A stretch of DNA of 64,000 nucleotides from Aquimarina amphilecti (GTDB taxonomy: Bacteria > Bacteroidota > Bacteroidia > Flavobacteriales > Flavobacteriaceae), in NCBI RefSeq assembly GCF_900109375.1, contig NZ_FOAB01000001.1:806001-870000 (forward strand), given 5' to 3'. The notes under the pieces were generated by a model. That model worked only from the letters and a program-made list of their open reading frames with translations. It was not told the DNA's origin and searched no databases. How positions within the stretch are numbered: the first letter of the stretch is position 1; each line of letters begins with the position of its first letter. Below are positions 7,878-17,320 of this stretch, one piece after another. A program made the translations under genes and the position numbers.

Positions 7878-10237
7878 TCTTTTGCTCCATATCCGTACCC
7901 ATATCCATACCCAACTTTATCACCTGCGGCATTTAGTAATACTGCCATATTAGGTAATCGTTTTTCTCTATAGAAATTTTCTGGAACTTGAAGTATTCTT
8001 TTATCTGAATAATTTTCTCTTACAATATAAATACTTAGATCAGCGAAATGTCCAATTAACAAGGTGTCAGTAACCAAACTCACTGGTGCGGTATCAACTA
8101 CGATATAATCATAATTATCGCCTAAATACTCGAACATTTCTTTAACTCGATCATTCATTAACAGTTCGGCCGGATTCGGAGGAATCACTCCAGAAGGAAT
8201 AACAAAAAGAGGATCGTTCTCCCCTTGCTCATAAACTACATCTTCTGGCTTGATATCTAAGTTCATAATAAAATTCGTGAACCCAGGAGTATCTTTACCC
8301 TTTTGCAGTTCAAAAAAGTTATGAAACTTCGGATCCCGGAAATCAGTTCCTAAATATGCCACCTTTTTCCCTGATATTGCTAATGTCTTCGCTAGATTAG
8401 ATGAAACCAAAGTTTTACCTTCTCCTGAGATAGTAGAAGTAACAAAAATAACTTTACCTGTTTTCTTATTTGTGCCTGCCATTAAGAAACCAAGATTTGT
8501 TCTTAGAATCCTAAATGCTTCAGCAATAGATGATCTACTATTTCTAGAGACTACAATTTTACTTTTCTTACTCTTAGTCTTTGGTATAGCTCCTAGAATT
8601 GGCATAGATAGTGATCTTTCTAAATCCTCTCTAGAATTTACTTTAGTATTGAACAGATCTAATAAATAAATAATCAAAAAAGGCAATGCAAATCCAAAAA
8701 ATATGGCTCCAAAATAAATCATTTTCTTATTTGGAGAAACTGGGTAAGAACCCAATGTAGAAGCTTTATCTATAACTCGTGCATTAGATAATGTGATATG
8801 ACTGGTAATTTCAGCTTCTTCACGTTTTTGCAATAAATATAAATACAACTGTTCTTTTATACCTTGTTCTCTACCAATAGCAGTTAATTCTTTTTGTCTT
8901 AATGGTGCATTATACAATTGACCACTAAAATATTTATCTTGAGTCCTTAAACTATTTAAACTAATATTAATAGAATTTTTTGCTCCATTTAAACTAGCAA
9001 TTAATCCTTGTCTTAAAGAACCTATTTGCTCATCTATATTGACAACCACCGGATTTTGTTCACTAGATGATTTTAATAATCTTTTACGTTGACTTATCAA
9101 ACCATTATAGCGAGCTACAGTAGATGTTATGGATGGATCATCAAAACCAAGTGTGGATGGTAATATGTCATATTTTCCATCTTGACTAAGTACAAAACGT
9201 CTTGTAGATTCAATTTTTCTTAATTGTGTTTCGTACCTATTAATTTCTTGCAGATTTCTTGAGTCGATATCAGCAACTCTTTGTGTTTGTGCAGACACAT
9301 CGTTAGTTAAGCCAAATTTTGACTTATACCCTGCTGCTTCATCATCCACTTCGGATAAATCTCCAGAGATTAGATCTAATCTTTCATTGATAAATCCTGC
9401 TGTTCGTGCAGATGTCAATTTCTTATTTTCAATAGTAGATTTATTATACTCCTCTACCAAATCATTAATTATATCTTTTGCCTTTTCTTTAACAGGGTCG
9501 TTTAACGATAATTTTACAATTGAAGATCCTTTACCAATTGTAATAACTGATAGTTTATTTCTATAACTCTGGGCTACTATATTTACAGGTGTAATCTTAA
9601 TATGAATTACCTTCCCCTTATTAGATTCTATACCATCCACATTTGGAGTAATTACAACATCCCCTATGCTTGTATTGATTGTTTTACCAAAAGAATGATC
9701 ACTTAATTTTTGTCCTTCTTTATCTACAAAAGAAAACGAAGTCTGCGAATTAATAAGTACTCTGAAATCTTTTGATTTTGTATGAACTATTGAATCCGCT
9801 GATAAAAAATTAATTTCAATCAGTGACTTTGGATAATTTTCAGATTCGACAACTCTTCCTTTAGTAAAATATTGAACATTTAGTTTCAAATTATTTACAA
9901 CATTAGTCAGAAGCGTTCTAGACTTTATTATCTGAATCTCATTTTCTATTTTATTCTTGGAATCATCAAGCAGCCCAAGATCCTTGAAAGCTGATAATTC
10001 TGACTCACTCACACTTTCTTCTTGAGAAATCAAAATTGTACCGGATACATTGTATTGAGGAATTGTATAACGTACGTGTAAATATGCTAAAGTTCCAAAA
10101 ACAATAACACTTAACAAAAACCAATACCATTTCTTTACATACTTTAAAATCTCATCTCTAAAATTGAAACTTGACTTTGGTGGATTTACAAAAGTGCTGT
10201 TATCAGTAATATTCTCGGGATTATTATTAGAAATCAT
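7874..10237 (-). CDS. Wzc-like polysaccharide co-polymerase / tyrosine autokinase
   Basis: 787 residues. The Wzz-type chain-length domain lies between membrane helices at about 36-57 and 505-528, with a long coiled-coil periplasmic part. The C-terminal BY-kinase has Walker A TSTISGEGKT at about 600-609, a divergent Walker A' (GTDFRDP, about 631-637, where DADLRxP is usual) and Walker B VVDTAP near 714. The tail is a GYGYGYGYG run, the expected autophosphorylation cluster. In this family phosphorylation cycles control polymer length and export at the inner membrane together with Wza. It lies 7 bp downstream of the Wza-like gene. The missing first aspartate in Walker A' is a variation worth noting. 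Confidence 0.93.
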   Translation of the reverse strand: MISNNNPENITDNSTFVNPPKSSFNFRDEILKYVKKWYWFLLSVIVFGTLAYLHVRYTIPQYNVSGTILISQEESVSESELSAFKDLGLLDDSKNKIENEIQIIKSRTLLTNVVNNLKLNVQYFTKGRVVESENYPKSLIEINFLSADSIVHTKSKDFRVLINSQTSFSFVDKEGQKLSDHSFGKTINTSIGDVVITPNVDGIESNKGKVIHIKITPVNIVAQSYRNKLSVITIGKGSSIVKLSLNDPVKEKAKDIINDLVEEYNKSTIENKKLTSARTAGFINERLDLISGDLSEVDDEAAGYKSKFGLTNDVSAQTQRVADIDSRNLQEINRYETQLRKIESTRRFVLSQDGKYDILPSTLGFDDPSITSTVARYNGLISQRKRLLKSSSEQNPVVVNIDEQIGSLRQGLIASLNGAKNSINISLNSLRTQDKYFSGQLYNAPLRQKELTAIGREQGIKEQLYLYLLQKREEAEITSHITLSNARVIDKASTLGSYPVSPNKKMIYFGAIFFGFALPFLIIYLLDLFNTKVNSREDLERSLSMPILGAIPKTKSKKSKIVVSRNSRSSIAEAFRILRTNLGFLMAGTNKKTGKVIFVTSTISGEGKTLVSSNLAKTLAISGKKVAYLGTDFRDPKFHNFFELQKGKDTPGFTNFIMNLDIKPEDVVYEQGENDPLFVIPSGVIPPNPAELLMNDRVKEMFEYLGDNYDYIVVDTAPVSLVTDTLLIGHFADLSIYIVRENYSDKRILQVPENFYREKRLPNMAVLLNAAGDKVGYGYGYGYGAKD

Positions 10238-10244
10238 ATATTGA

Positions 10245-11036
10245 CTATCTTAAAATAAGTGCTAATGCAGCTAAACCTACACTTATCACACTCAAAACAA
10301 TTCCTACTGTTTTATCCTGCCCTTTAGAGCTCTTTATTCTAGCATCATTAGGTTCTACATATAACACATCATTCTGAGCCAAATAATAAACTGGAGAATC
10401 AAAAATAGATTTAGAAGTAAGATCTACCTTATGATAGGTATTAACTCCATCATTCTCACGAATAACCATAACGTTACCTCTTTTCCCCATAATAGTTAAG
10501 TCTCCTGCTAAACCAATAGCTTCGATAATTGTTATTCTTTCATTAGGAATTGTGAAAGAACCTGGTTGTCCTACTTCACCAATAACTGTTATCTTAAAGT
10601 TTTTAAGCCTAACATTTACAATTGGATCTTTAATATATATCTTAAGTTTCTCCTTTAACATATCCTTAATCTGAACCCTAGTTAAACCAGATATCTTTAA
10701 TTTCCCTAACACTGGAAAATCAATATTTCCTTCTTCATCAATTAAATATGTCGGTTCTACTCCTCCATTTCCATTTGATGATCCTGTATTATCACCAGAC
10801 GGAGAAGGTAAACTAGCACCTTGCATTAAATTAAATGGTCTTGCAGCATCCATATCGGTTGCAGAAACTAAAATACTTACCACATCATCCACTTTAAAAA
10901 CTGGCGTAAATGAATTAGTAGATTTAATTTTTTCTAAATCTTTTGATTCCTGAAAATAGACAACGTCTGTAGGTGTTTTACAAGAAAAAACAAATGATGA
11001 TACTACTAATAAAAGTAAAAACTTGTATGAATGCAT
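10245..11036 (-). CDS. Wza-like polysaccharide export lipoprotein
   Basis: 263 residues. The N-terminal lipoprotein signal peptide ends in the lipobox FSCK, with cysteine near residue 19. The poly-export domain (about 45-135) includes IDEEGNIDFPVLGKLKISG, and an SLBB domain (about 148-230) starts at ITVIGEVGQPGSF. A hydrophobic C-terminal stretch (VGIVLSVISVGLAALALIL) would be the outer-membrane-spanning helix. It forms the outer-membrane exit channel for the polymer and should dock on the adjacent Wzc-like protein. It is shorter than E. coli Wza (one SLBB rather than two), as is usual in Bacteroidota. Confidence 0.92.
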   Translation of the reverse strand: MHSYKFLLLLVVSSFVFSCKTPTDVVYFQESKDLEKIKSTNSFTPVFKVDDVVSILVSATDMDAARPFNLMQGASLPSPSGDNTGSSNGNGGVEPTYLIDEEGNIDFPVLGKLKISGLTRVQIKDMLKEKLKIYIKDPIVNVRLKNFKITVIGEVGQPGSFTIPNERITIIEAIGLAGDLTIMGKRGNVMVIRENDGVNTYHKVDLTSKSIFDSPVYYLAQNDVLYVEPNDARIKSSKGQDKTVGIVLSVISVGLAALALILR

Positions 11037-11119
11037 ATTTTAAATTCTTTAGGGCATTTTGATCTACAAACAAAAGTATAATAATATTCTTGTTTATAGC
11101 AACTATTTTAAAAAGAAGA

Positions 11120-13048
11120 CTAAACTAGTACTTTTTGTTCTTTATTATCAATTTCGTTGTTTTTGATATCTATGCTTTCAAAAGTAGAATTCTTAGAAAT
11201 AAATTCTGGAACAATTTCTTTAAGCTTCCCTACAATTTTGTGATCCTGATTAAATAAGTTCATTATACATAGATCATCAATCTTATCCATTACTAATAGA
11301 CAATCATCATTATCATGCTTACTTATCATAATTTTTTTATGATACGTAGGTAAAGTATTCTCAGTATCAGCTAAAAGCTCTTCGTATAATTTTTCACCAG
11401 GTCTTAAACCAGTTATTTCTATATCAATATCATTTGGGTAATTAAGTCCAGATAATCGAATCATTTTTTTAGCTAAGTCAAATATTTTCACCGACTCTCC
11501 CATATCAAAAATAAAAATCTCACCTCCATTACCCATTGTACCAGCTTCAATTACTAATTGAGATGCTTCTGGAATGGTCATAAAGAAACGCGTAACGTCT
11601 TTATGCGTAACAGTAAGTGGACCTCCTTTATCTATTTGTTTCTTAAACAATGGAATCACAGAACCATTAGATCCTAGAACGTTTCCAAATCGCGTTGTAA
11701 TAAATTTAGTCTTGCTTGTTCTATGCAAACATTTTATATACATTTCAGCGACTCTTTTCGTAGCTCCCATTACATTTGTAGGATTAACAGCCTTATCTGT
11801 TGAAACGAACACAAATTTATCCACTCCATATTCACAAGATAAATCTGCCAATTTTCTAGTTCCTAAAACATTAATTTTAATTGCTTCACACGGATTATTT
11901 TCCATTAAAGGCACGTGTTTATATGCCGCAGCGTGAAATACCATATTAGGTTTAAACCTATCAAATATTGTTTCAATACGCTGATGATCTCTTATATCAG
12001 CAACAATTGGTGTAAAATTAGTAACCCCTTTACTTAATAATTCCTGTTGTAAATCATATAAAGGTGATTCTGCTTGATCTACTAATACTAGATGCTTATA
12101 AGTATAAAATGAAGCTTGTCTAACTATCTCACTTCCAATAGAACCAGCTGCACCTGTAATCAGAATAACCTTATTATCAAGTTCTCTTTTGATATTTTGG
12201 TTTTCTAAAGCAATCGGTGCTCTATCTAACAAGTCCTCAATTTGAATTTGTTTAATTTGAGAAACATTTAGTTTCCCATCAATCCAATCATTGATTGCAG
12301 GTATAATCTTAACTTTTACTGGTAACTTAAGTAAATTATCAGATATTTTAGACAAACGAAGTTTATCTATATGCGGAATAGAGACAACAATCTCTGTAAT
12401 ATTATGCTTTGTAATATAATTTTGAGTAATTGCTTCTGAACGATATACCTTGATACCATTAATAGTTTTCCCAACTTTTTGCGGGTTATCATCGATGAAT
12501 CCAACAACAGTAACAGATTTATGAGAATCATTTGTTATCGCTGCCAATGTTATCAAACCGGAATCTCCAGCACCATAAATCATAACTCTTGAAGAGTCTC
12601 CCAATTTTGATTTTACATATAAATAACAGTATTTAAAAATCAAACGACTTGTGGTAAGTGTGATAATATTTAATAAATAATGTACACATATAATGGAAAC
12701 TGGAATATTTAAAAGCTCAGGCATTAATGATAATCTACTAGAAACCATTAATGCTCCACTCAAAGCTATCAATATAGTAACAGCCAAAAACAGATTATAA
12801 GCATCTCTCATACCGGTATGTCTAACAACACCTTTATAAGATCCAATTAGTAAAAAACTAATTCCTGCTAAAGCAGTCATAACCGGAACCTGATATATAA
12901 AGTTAGTTAGATCAAAATCAAATGTAATTCCAAATCTAACTACGTAAGCTAAAAAGAAATTAAAAATAGTGATTGCAATATCAATAGATAATACAAGCCA
13001 TTTAGACGCGTGCTTATGCGAGTTATTAATTATGTAATCCTTAATCAT
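11120..13048 (-). CDS. UDP-GlcNAc 4,6-dehydratase, long membrane form (PglF/WbpM/CapD-like)
   Basis: 642 residues. Four membrane helices (about 15-130), a first Rossmann-like CoA-binding-type domain (GAGDSG near 159) and the catalytic SDR domain with ITGAAGSIGSE near 297. The active site reads STDKAVNPTNVMGATKR (about 416-432). The usual tyrosine is methionine (Ser-Met-Lys), as described for the large WbpM-type dehydratases. The reaction converts UDP-GlcNAc to UDP-4-keto-6-deoxy-GlcNAc, the first step towards bacillosamine or fucosamine-type sugars. Its start overlaps the aminotransferase stop by 4 bp, so both steps are coupled. Confidence 0.92.
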   Translation of the reverse strand: MIKDYIINNSHKHASKWLVLSIDIAITIFNFFLAYVVRFGITFDFDLTNFIYQVPVMTALAGISFLLIGSYKGVVRHTGMRDAYNLFLAVTILIALSGALMVSSRLSLMPELLNIPVSIICVHYLLNIITLTTSRLIFKYCYLYVKSKLGDSSRVMIYGAGDSGLITLAAITNDSHKSVTVVGFIDDNPQKVGKTINGIKVYRSEAITQNYITKHNITEIVVSIPHIDKLRLSKISDNLLKLPVKVKIIPAINDWIDGKLNVSQIKQIQIEDLLDRAPIALENQNIKRELDNKVILITGAAGSIGSEIVRQASFYTYKHLVLVDQAESPLYDLQQELLSKGVTNFTPIVADIRDHQRIETIFDRFKPNMVFHAAAYKHVPLMENNPCEAIKINVLGTRKLADLSCEYGVDKFVFVSTDKAVNPTNVMGATKRVAEMYIKCLHRTSKTKFITTRFGNVLGSNGSVIPLFKKQIDKGGPLTVTHKDVTRFFMTIPEASQLVIEAGTMGNGGEIFIFDMGESVKIFDLAKKMIRLSGLNYPNDIDIEITGLRPGEKLYEELLADTENTLPTYHKKIMISKHDNDDCLLVMDKIDDLCIMNLFNQDHKIVGKLKEIVPEFISKNSTFESIDIKNNEIDNKEQKVLV

Positions 13049-14193
13049 CTCAATACTTTTTTAATTACCGATACAATTCTAAATAAATCTTCTTCTTCAA
13101 GATTAGACCCGCTGGGTAAGCAAAGGCCTCGATCAAATAGGTCATCAGAAATTCCATTGAGGTAGACATCACAATCTGCAAAAACAGGTTGAAGATGCAT
13201 GGGTTTCCATAGTGGTCGGGATTCTATATTTTCTTTTCCTAAAGCTAACCTTAACTTTTCTCTTGTTTCAAAAGAAGAAGTTTCTATACAGGATAGCCAT
13301 CTATTAGAGTAAAAACCAGATGGTTCGTCCAAAAACTTAATTTCGTCAAAATCAACTAGGTTATTTTTATAAAAACTAAAATTATTCCGTCTATTAGTAA
13401 CATGTTTGTCTAATACTTCCATCTGCCCTCTTCCTATTCCTGCAATGATATTACTCATTCTATAGTTATGACCGATTTCAGTATGTTCATAATGTGGAGC
13501 ATTATCTCTTGCTTGTGTAGCTAGAAATATCGCTTTGTTTTTAAGCTCAAGATTTTTTGCAATTAATGCACCTCCTCCAGAAGTAGTAATTATTTTATTC
13601 CCATTAAAAGAAAGTATTGCAATATCTCCAAAGGTTCCACACTTTATATCGTGAAAAGAACTCCCTAAAGACTCTGCGCTATCTTCCAAAACTGGAATTT
13701 CGTATTCTGAAGCTATCTTATGGATTTCATCAACTTTATATGGCATACCATATAAATGAACAGCAATAATTGCTTTTGGTTTCTTACCTTTTTTTGCTAT
13801 CCTATCTTTTATAGCTATTTCTAACTGTTCAGGACAGATATTCCAAGTCTGTTCTTCACTATCAATAAAAATAGGTTTAGCACCAAGATACACTATAGGA
13901 TTTGCCGAAGCTGCAAACGTCATACTTTGACACAACACTTCATCTCCAGATGTTACTCCTAGTAACTTAAGTCCTAAATGCAGCGCTGCAGTCCCCGAAC
14001 TTAGAGCTGCTACATTAGTACTTTCTCCGAGATAATTCTCGATGTCATTTTCAAAACCATCAACGTTTGGTCCCAAAGGTGCTACCCAATTAGTATCAAA
14101 TGCCTGTTTAACATAGCTCTGTTCTGTCCCCCCCATATGTGGTGAAGAAAGCCATATCTTTTTGGACTCTACTGCATTCATAATTTTCCCCAT
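13045..14193 (-). CDS. PLP-dependent sugar aminotransferase (DegT/PglE-like)
   Basis: 382 residues. Typical DegT/DnrJ/EryC1/StrS fold: SSGTAALHLGLKLLGV (about 65-80), the cofactor-binding aspartate in EDSAESLGS (about 170) and the Schiff-base lysine in SFNGNK at about 200, followed by TTSGGGAL. It lies directly upstream of the 4,6-dehydratase in the same transcript, so its likely substrate is UDP-4-keto-6-deoxy-GlcNAc. The product would be UDP-4-amino-4,6-dideoxy-GlcNAc, as for PglE. An alternative start is the ATG four codons in. The upstream 676 bp are non-coding. Confidence 0.9.
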   Translation of the reverse strand: MGKIMNAVESKKIWLSSPHMGGTEQSYVKQAFDTNWVAPLGPNVDGFENDIENYLGESTNVAALSSGTAALHLGLKLLGVTSGDEVLCQSMTFAASANPIVYLGAKPIFIDSEEQTWNICPEQLEIAIKDRIAKKGKKPKAIIAVHLYGMPYKVDEIHKIASEYEIPVLEDSAESLGSSFHDIKCGTFGDIAILSFNGNKIITTSGGGALIAKNLELKNKAIFLATQARDNAPHYEHTEIGHNYRMSNIIAGIGRGQMEVLDKHVTNRRNNFSFYKNNLVDFDEIKFLDEPSGFYSNRWLSCIETSSFETREKLRLALGKENIESRPLWKPMHLQPVFADCDVYLNGISDDLFDRGLCLPSGSNLEEEDLFRIVSVIKKVLR

Positions 14194-14869
14194 TAATTAT
14201 TGAACAATAATTTATCCTCAATAATTATAACAAATGAGTTATAATCATCGATATCTTTTTAATTAATAATCTAAAATTTTCAGGAAGAAGGGGGTAGTAC
14301 TTCCAACTTGTATTTTTCTCTTACTTGCTTTAACCACCGCTAAAATAGTTTAGTTACATTTAATATCACCACAAAAACTCATATTTTAGATAGAATACTT
14401 AAAAAATGCGTTTAACAGCATAGCTGGTTTACAATTACTTCTTAAACAAGGGGTTTACCGTAAGAAAATTACTATATATTCTTACACGAGATACACGTAA
14501 AAACCTACAGTGAAAATCAAATAAACTAGCTGAACCACCTAAAAACAACTCTTTTAACATTTTTTAAACATATTTTATTAAAAAAAATATAAGTAATTTC
14601 CTACTTTCCATACACCTCCTACTCTATGCAATTATACTGGTAAAATTTGACAAATAAGAAAGGAATTACCTGTTTCTCACAAGGGGTTTTACCCCTCGTG
14701 AACATACAATTAAAAATAAAACACCTTATTTGAAAGGAGTTATTAAAAAAAATAAAATAATTCTTGATTTATTAAATTAAATAAATAAAATTTACACGCT
14801 TCAAAAAAAGAACTACCTAGATAATTATATTTAAATAAATCCCCCCGAATTTTATATTAATGATCACTC
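14194..14869. promoter_or_regulatory. Divergent intergenic region with repeated motif and hairpins
   Basis: These 676 bp separate the minus-strand aminotransferase operon from the plus-strand MBOAT operon and contain no supported ORF. The motif ACAAGGGGTTTACC occurs at 14446-14459 and, with one extra T, at 14679-14693. The second copy is part of a hairpin (14678-14687 with 14691-14700, one mismatch, TTT loop). GTAAGAA (14460-14466) can pair with TTCTTAC (14479-14485). No convincing TAnnTTTG box is visible for either operon. I read it as long leaders or operator sites for the polysaccharide genes; this is inference. Confidence 0.5.
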
Positions 14870-16321
14870 ATGTTATTTAATTCTTTAGATTTTTTCATTT
14901 TTTTACCAGTAGTATTTGTTATTTACTGGCTTTTATTTAATAAAAACCTAAAGCTTCAGAATTTTTTTATTCTGATGGCCAGTTATGTATTCTACGGAAT
15001 GTGGGATTGGCGTTTTTTATTTCTTATTTTGGCGAGTACAATTGTTGACTTTATAGTTGGGCAATTTATTTACAATAATGAATCTAAAATACTGAAAAAA
15101 AGATGGTTATGGATCAGTATTGTTTTTAATATTGGCCTATTAGGTTTTTTTAAATATTACAATTTCTTTATTGATTCTTGGATAGATTTGGTTACTATTT
15201 TTGGATACGAAATAAAAAGTTCTTGGACTTTAAGAATTATACTTCCGGTAGGAATATCTTTCTATACATTTCAAACAATGTCCTATTCCTTGGATATTTA
15301 TTACAAACGATTAACTCCTACTAAAGATTTTATATCATTTGCAACATTTGTAAGCTTTTTCCCCCAACTAGTAGCTGGACCAATTGAAAGAGCTTCTAAT
15401 TTACTTTCTCAAATTACCACAAAAAGAAAATTTAACTATACTCAATGTAAAGAAGGGTTAAAACTAATTATCTGGGGGCTTTTTAAGAAAGTGGTTATAG
15501 CAGATTCAATAGCTCCTATCGTAGATGACGTATTTGCTAATTACCAAAACTATCCAGCCTCTACACTTATCTTAGGTGTTACTCTCTTTAGCTTTCAAGT
15601 ATATGGAGATTTTAGCGGATATTCGGATATAGCAATAGGTACCTCTAAACTATTTGGAATCGAGTTAATGTCTAATTTTAAGTTTCCAAACTTTTCTAGA
15701 AATGTTGCTGAGTACTGGCAAAGATGGCATGTCTCTCTATCTACTTGGTTTAGACATTATGTATACATACCTCTTGGAGGAAGTAGAGTTAGCAAACTAA
15801 AATCCGTAAGAAATATCATTATCATTTTTTTAGTTAGTGGTTTTTGGCATGGAGCTAATTGGACCTTTATTGTTTGGGGAGCAATTCATGCAGTTTTGTA
15901 CATTCCGGTTTTTCTTATGGGGCGTAATAGAATCTATATGAACAATGTAGTTTCAGAAAATAGATGGTTTCCTTCTATCAAAGAAATATCTCAAATACTA
16001 CTCACCTTCTCTCTTATAACTTTCTCAAGAGTATTCTTTAGATCGGAATCAATTACAGATGCTTTTGGTTTCTTGAAACAATTATATAGCAATTTTAGTT
16101 TTGAAATATATGAACACCCACTAGGCTATCGTATGATAGATTATTTTATACTTTTAACTCTTTTTATTCTATACGAATTTAGAATAAGAAGGGATGAGAG
16201 AGCTCCTTTTAAATTTAAATCGAAGATAATTCGTTTCATAGCTTATGCTTTAGTAATCCTCGCAATGCTACTTTTCTTTGATGATAACATAGATCGGTCA
16301 TTTATTTATTTCCAATTTTAA
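14870..16321 (+). CDS. MBOAT O-acyltransferase (AlgI/DltB-like)
   Basis: 483 residues with about 10-12 membrane segments. Conserved MBOAT features are WQRWHVSLSTWFR (about 283-295), YIPLGGSR (about 299) and the catalytic histidine in VSGFWHGANWTF (His about 327). The family moves acyl groups across or at the inner membrane: AlgI acetylates alginate and DltB transfers D-alanine from a carrier protein to the outside. An SGNH protein follows 21 bp later. A carrier protein and an amino-acid-type adenylation enzyme are 6-8 kb away in the same locus, so a DltB-like role is possible. Simple O-acetylation remains the conservative reading. It is collinear with the second MBOAT at 32323-33738. Confidence 0.9.
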   Translation: MLFNSLDFFIFLPVVFVIYWLLFNKNLKLQNFFILMASYVFYGMWDWRFLFLILASTIVDFIVGQFIYNNESKILKKRWLWISIVFNIGLLGFFKYYNFFIDSWIDLVTIFGYEIKSSWTLRIILPVGISFYTFQTMSYSLDIYYKRLTPTKDFISFATFVSFFPQLVAGPIERASNLLSQITTKRKFNYTQCKEGLKLIIWGLFKKVVIADSIAPIVDDVFANYQNYPASTLILGVTLFSFQVYGDFSGYSDIAIGTSKLFGIELMSNFKFPNFSRNVAEYWQRWHVSLSTWFRHYVYIPLGGSRVSKLKSVRNIIIIFLVSGFWHGANWTFIVWGAIHAVLYIPVFLMGRNRIYMNNVVSENRWFPSIKEISQILLTFSLITFSRVFFRSESITDAFGFLKQLYSNFSFEIYEHPLGYRMIDYFILLTLFILYEFRIRRDERAPFKFKSKIIRFIAYALVILAMLLFFDDNIDRSFIYFQF

Positions 16322-16342
16322 AAACAAATAATCAATGCACAA

Positions 16343-17320
16343 ATGAAAAAACTTATCCTAAAAAGCGTATTATATTTCCTTCTTATACTAATTGTATTAG
16401 AAGTATTAGTTCGTGTTTTTCATTTAGCAAAAGATACTCCTACTCGTTTTCTGGACGAATCTAAAGTAGAAAAATGGGTGCCTAATCAAAAAGGGTTTTC
16501 TGTTACTGGAAATAGAAAACAAAATTTCTCGGAATATCATATAAATCAATCTGGATATAATTCTTATCGAGAGTTTACTCCAACAGATGATAAAATTGAA
16601 ATTGCACTTGTTGGGGATTCTTTTATAGAGGGATTTCATCAAAACTATTACAACTCTATTGGAAAGAAAATTGAGAATTCAATACCAGATATTGAAGTTT
16701 ACGAATATGGATACGCAGGGTATGATTTTGCTGATCAATTACACCTTGTTAATGCGTACAAGGAGCAATTTGATAAAATAGATCAAATAATTTTAGGAAT
16801 AAAGTTTTCTAATGATCTCAATCGAGGGAAATATGAAGTGGTAATGGGCCGTTTAGCGCTAGAATCTCCTATGAACAAGCTTCTTAAAAAGAGTAAGTTA
16901 TTAGTTTATTGCAAAAGCATTGGTATTCTAGATCCACCACAAAGATTAATGTATCGTTTAATGAATGTATTAAGACCAAATCCAAAGAAACGAGAATTAA
17001 ATAAACAAGAACTATTACAAATTAAGAAGGAGAAGGAAACTAAATATTTAGCAAATTTTAATAGCCTGATTAATGAATATGGATATGATAAAAATCGTTT
17101 TACATTATTATTGGATTCTAAAATAACAAGTCCTTTTTTTCTCTCTTATCTAAATGAAAATGGATTTAATTACATCGATTTTTCGGTATATTTCAGTAAT
17201 AGTAATAAATCAACAACACTTATTTATGATAGACATTGGAATAATCACGGAAGAGAACTAATAGCTAAAGCAATAAGTAAATATTTAATCGAGAAACCTT
17301 ACTTAAAAAAGAATGATTAG
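16343..17320 (+). CDS. SGNH/GDSL-type protein, partner of the MBOAT
   Basis: 325 residues. A signal anchor or signal peptide (about 5-25) is followed by an extracytoplasmic domain. The nucleophile motif VGDSFIEGF lies near residue 91-99 (Ser about 93), and the C-terminal DRHWNNHG (about 296-303) provides the Asp and His of the triad. The DxHW form resembles AlgJ/AlgX-type acyltransferases and DltD. It is probably the extracytoplasmic partner that completes acyl transfer begun by the MBOAT upstream. It ends in a 4-bp convergent overlap with the FemAB-like gene on the other strand. Confidence 0.75.
   Translation: MKKLILKSVLYFLLILIVLEVLVRVFHLAKDTPTRFLDESKVEKWVPNQKGFSVTGNRKQNFSEYHINQSGYNSYREFTPTDDKIEIALVGDSFIEGFHQNYYNSIGKKIENSIPDIEVYEYGYAGYDFADQLHLVNAYKEQFDKIDQIILGIKFSNDLNRGKYEVVMGRLALESPMNKLLKKSKLLVYCKSIGILDPPQRLMYRLMNVLRPNPKKRELNKQELLQIKKEKETKYLANFNSLINEYGYDKNRFTLLLDSKITSPFFLSYLNENGFNYIDFSVYFSNSNKSTTLIYDRHWNNHGRELIAKAISKYLIEKPYLKKND

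Noticed and set aside
14194-14869. JUMPstart/ops-type element in the polysaccharide divergent region
   Set aside because: I found no sequence matching the GGCGGTAG ops core, and there is no RfaH/UpxY gene in the window.
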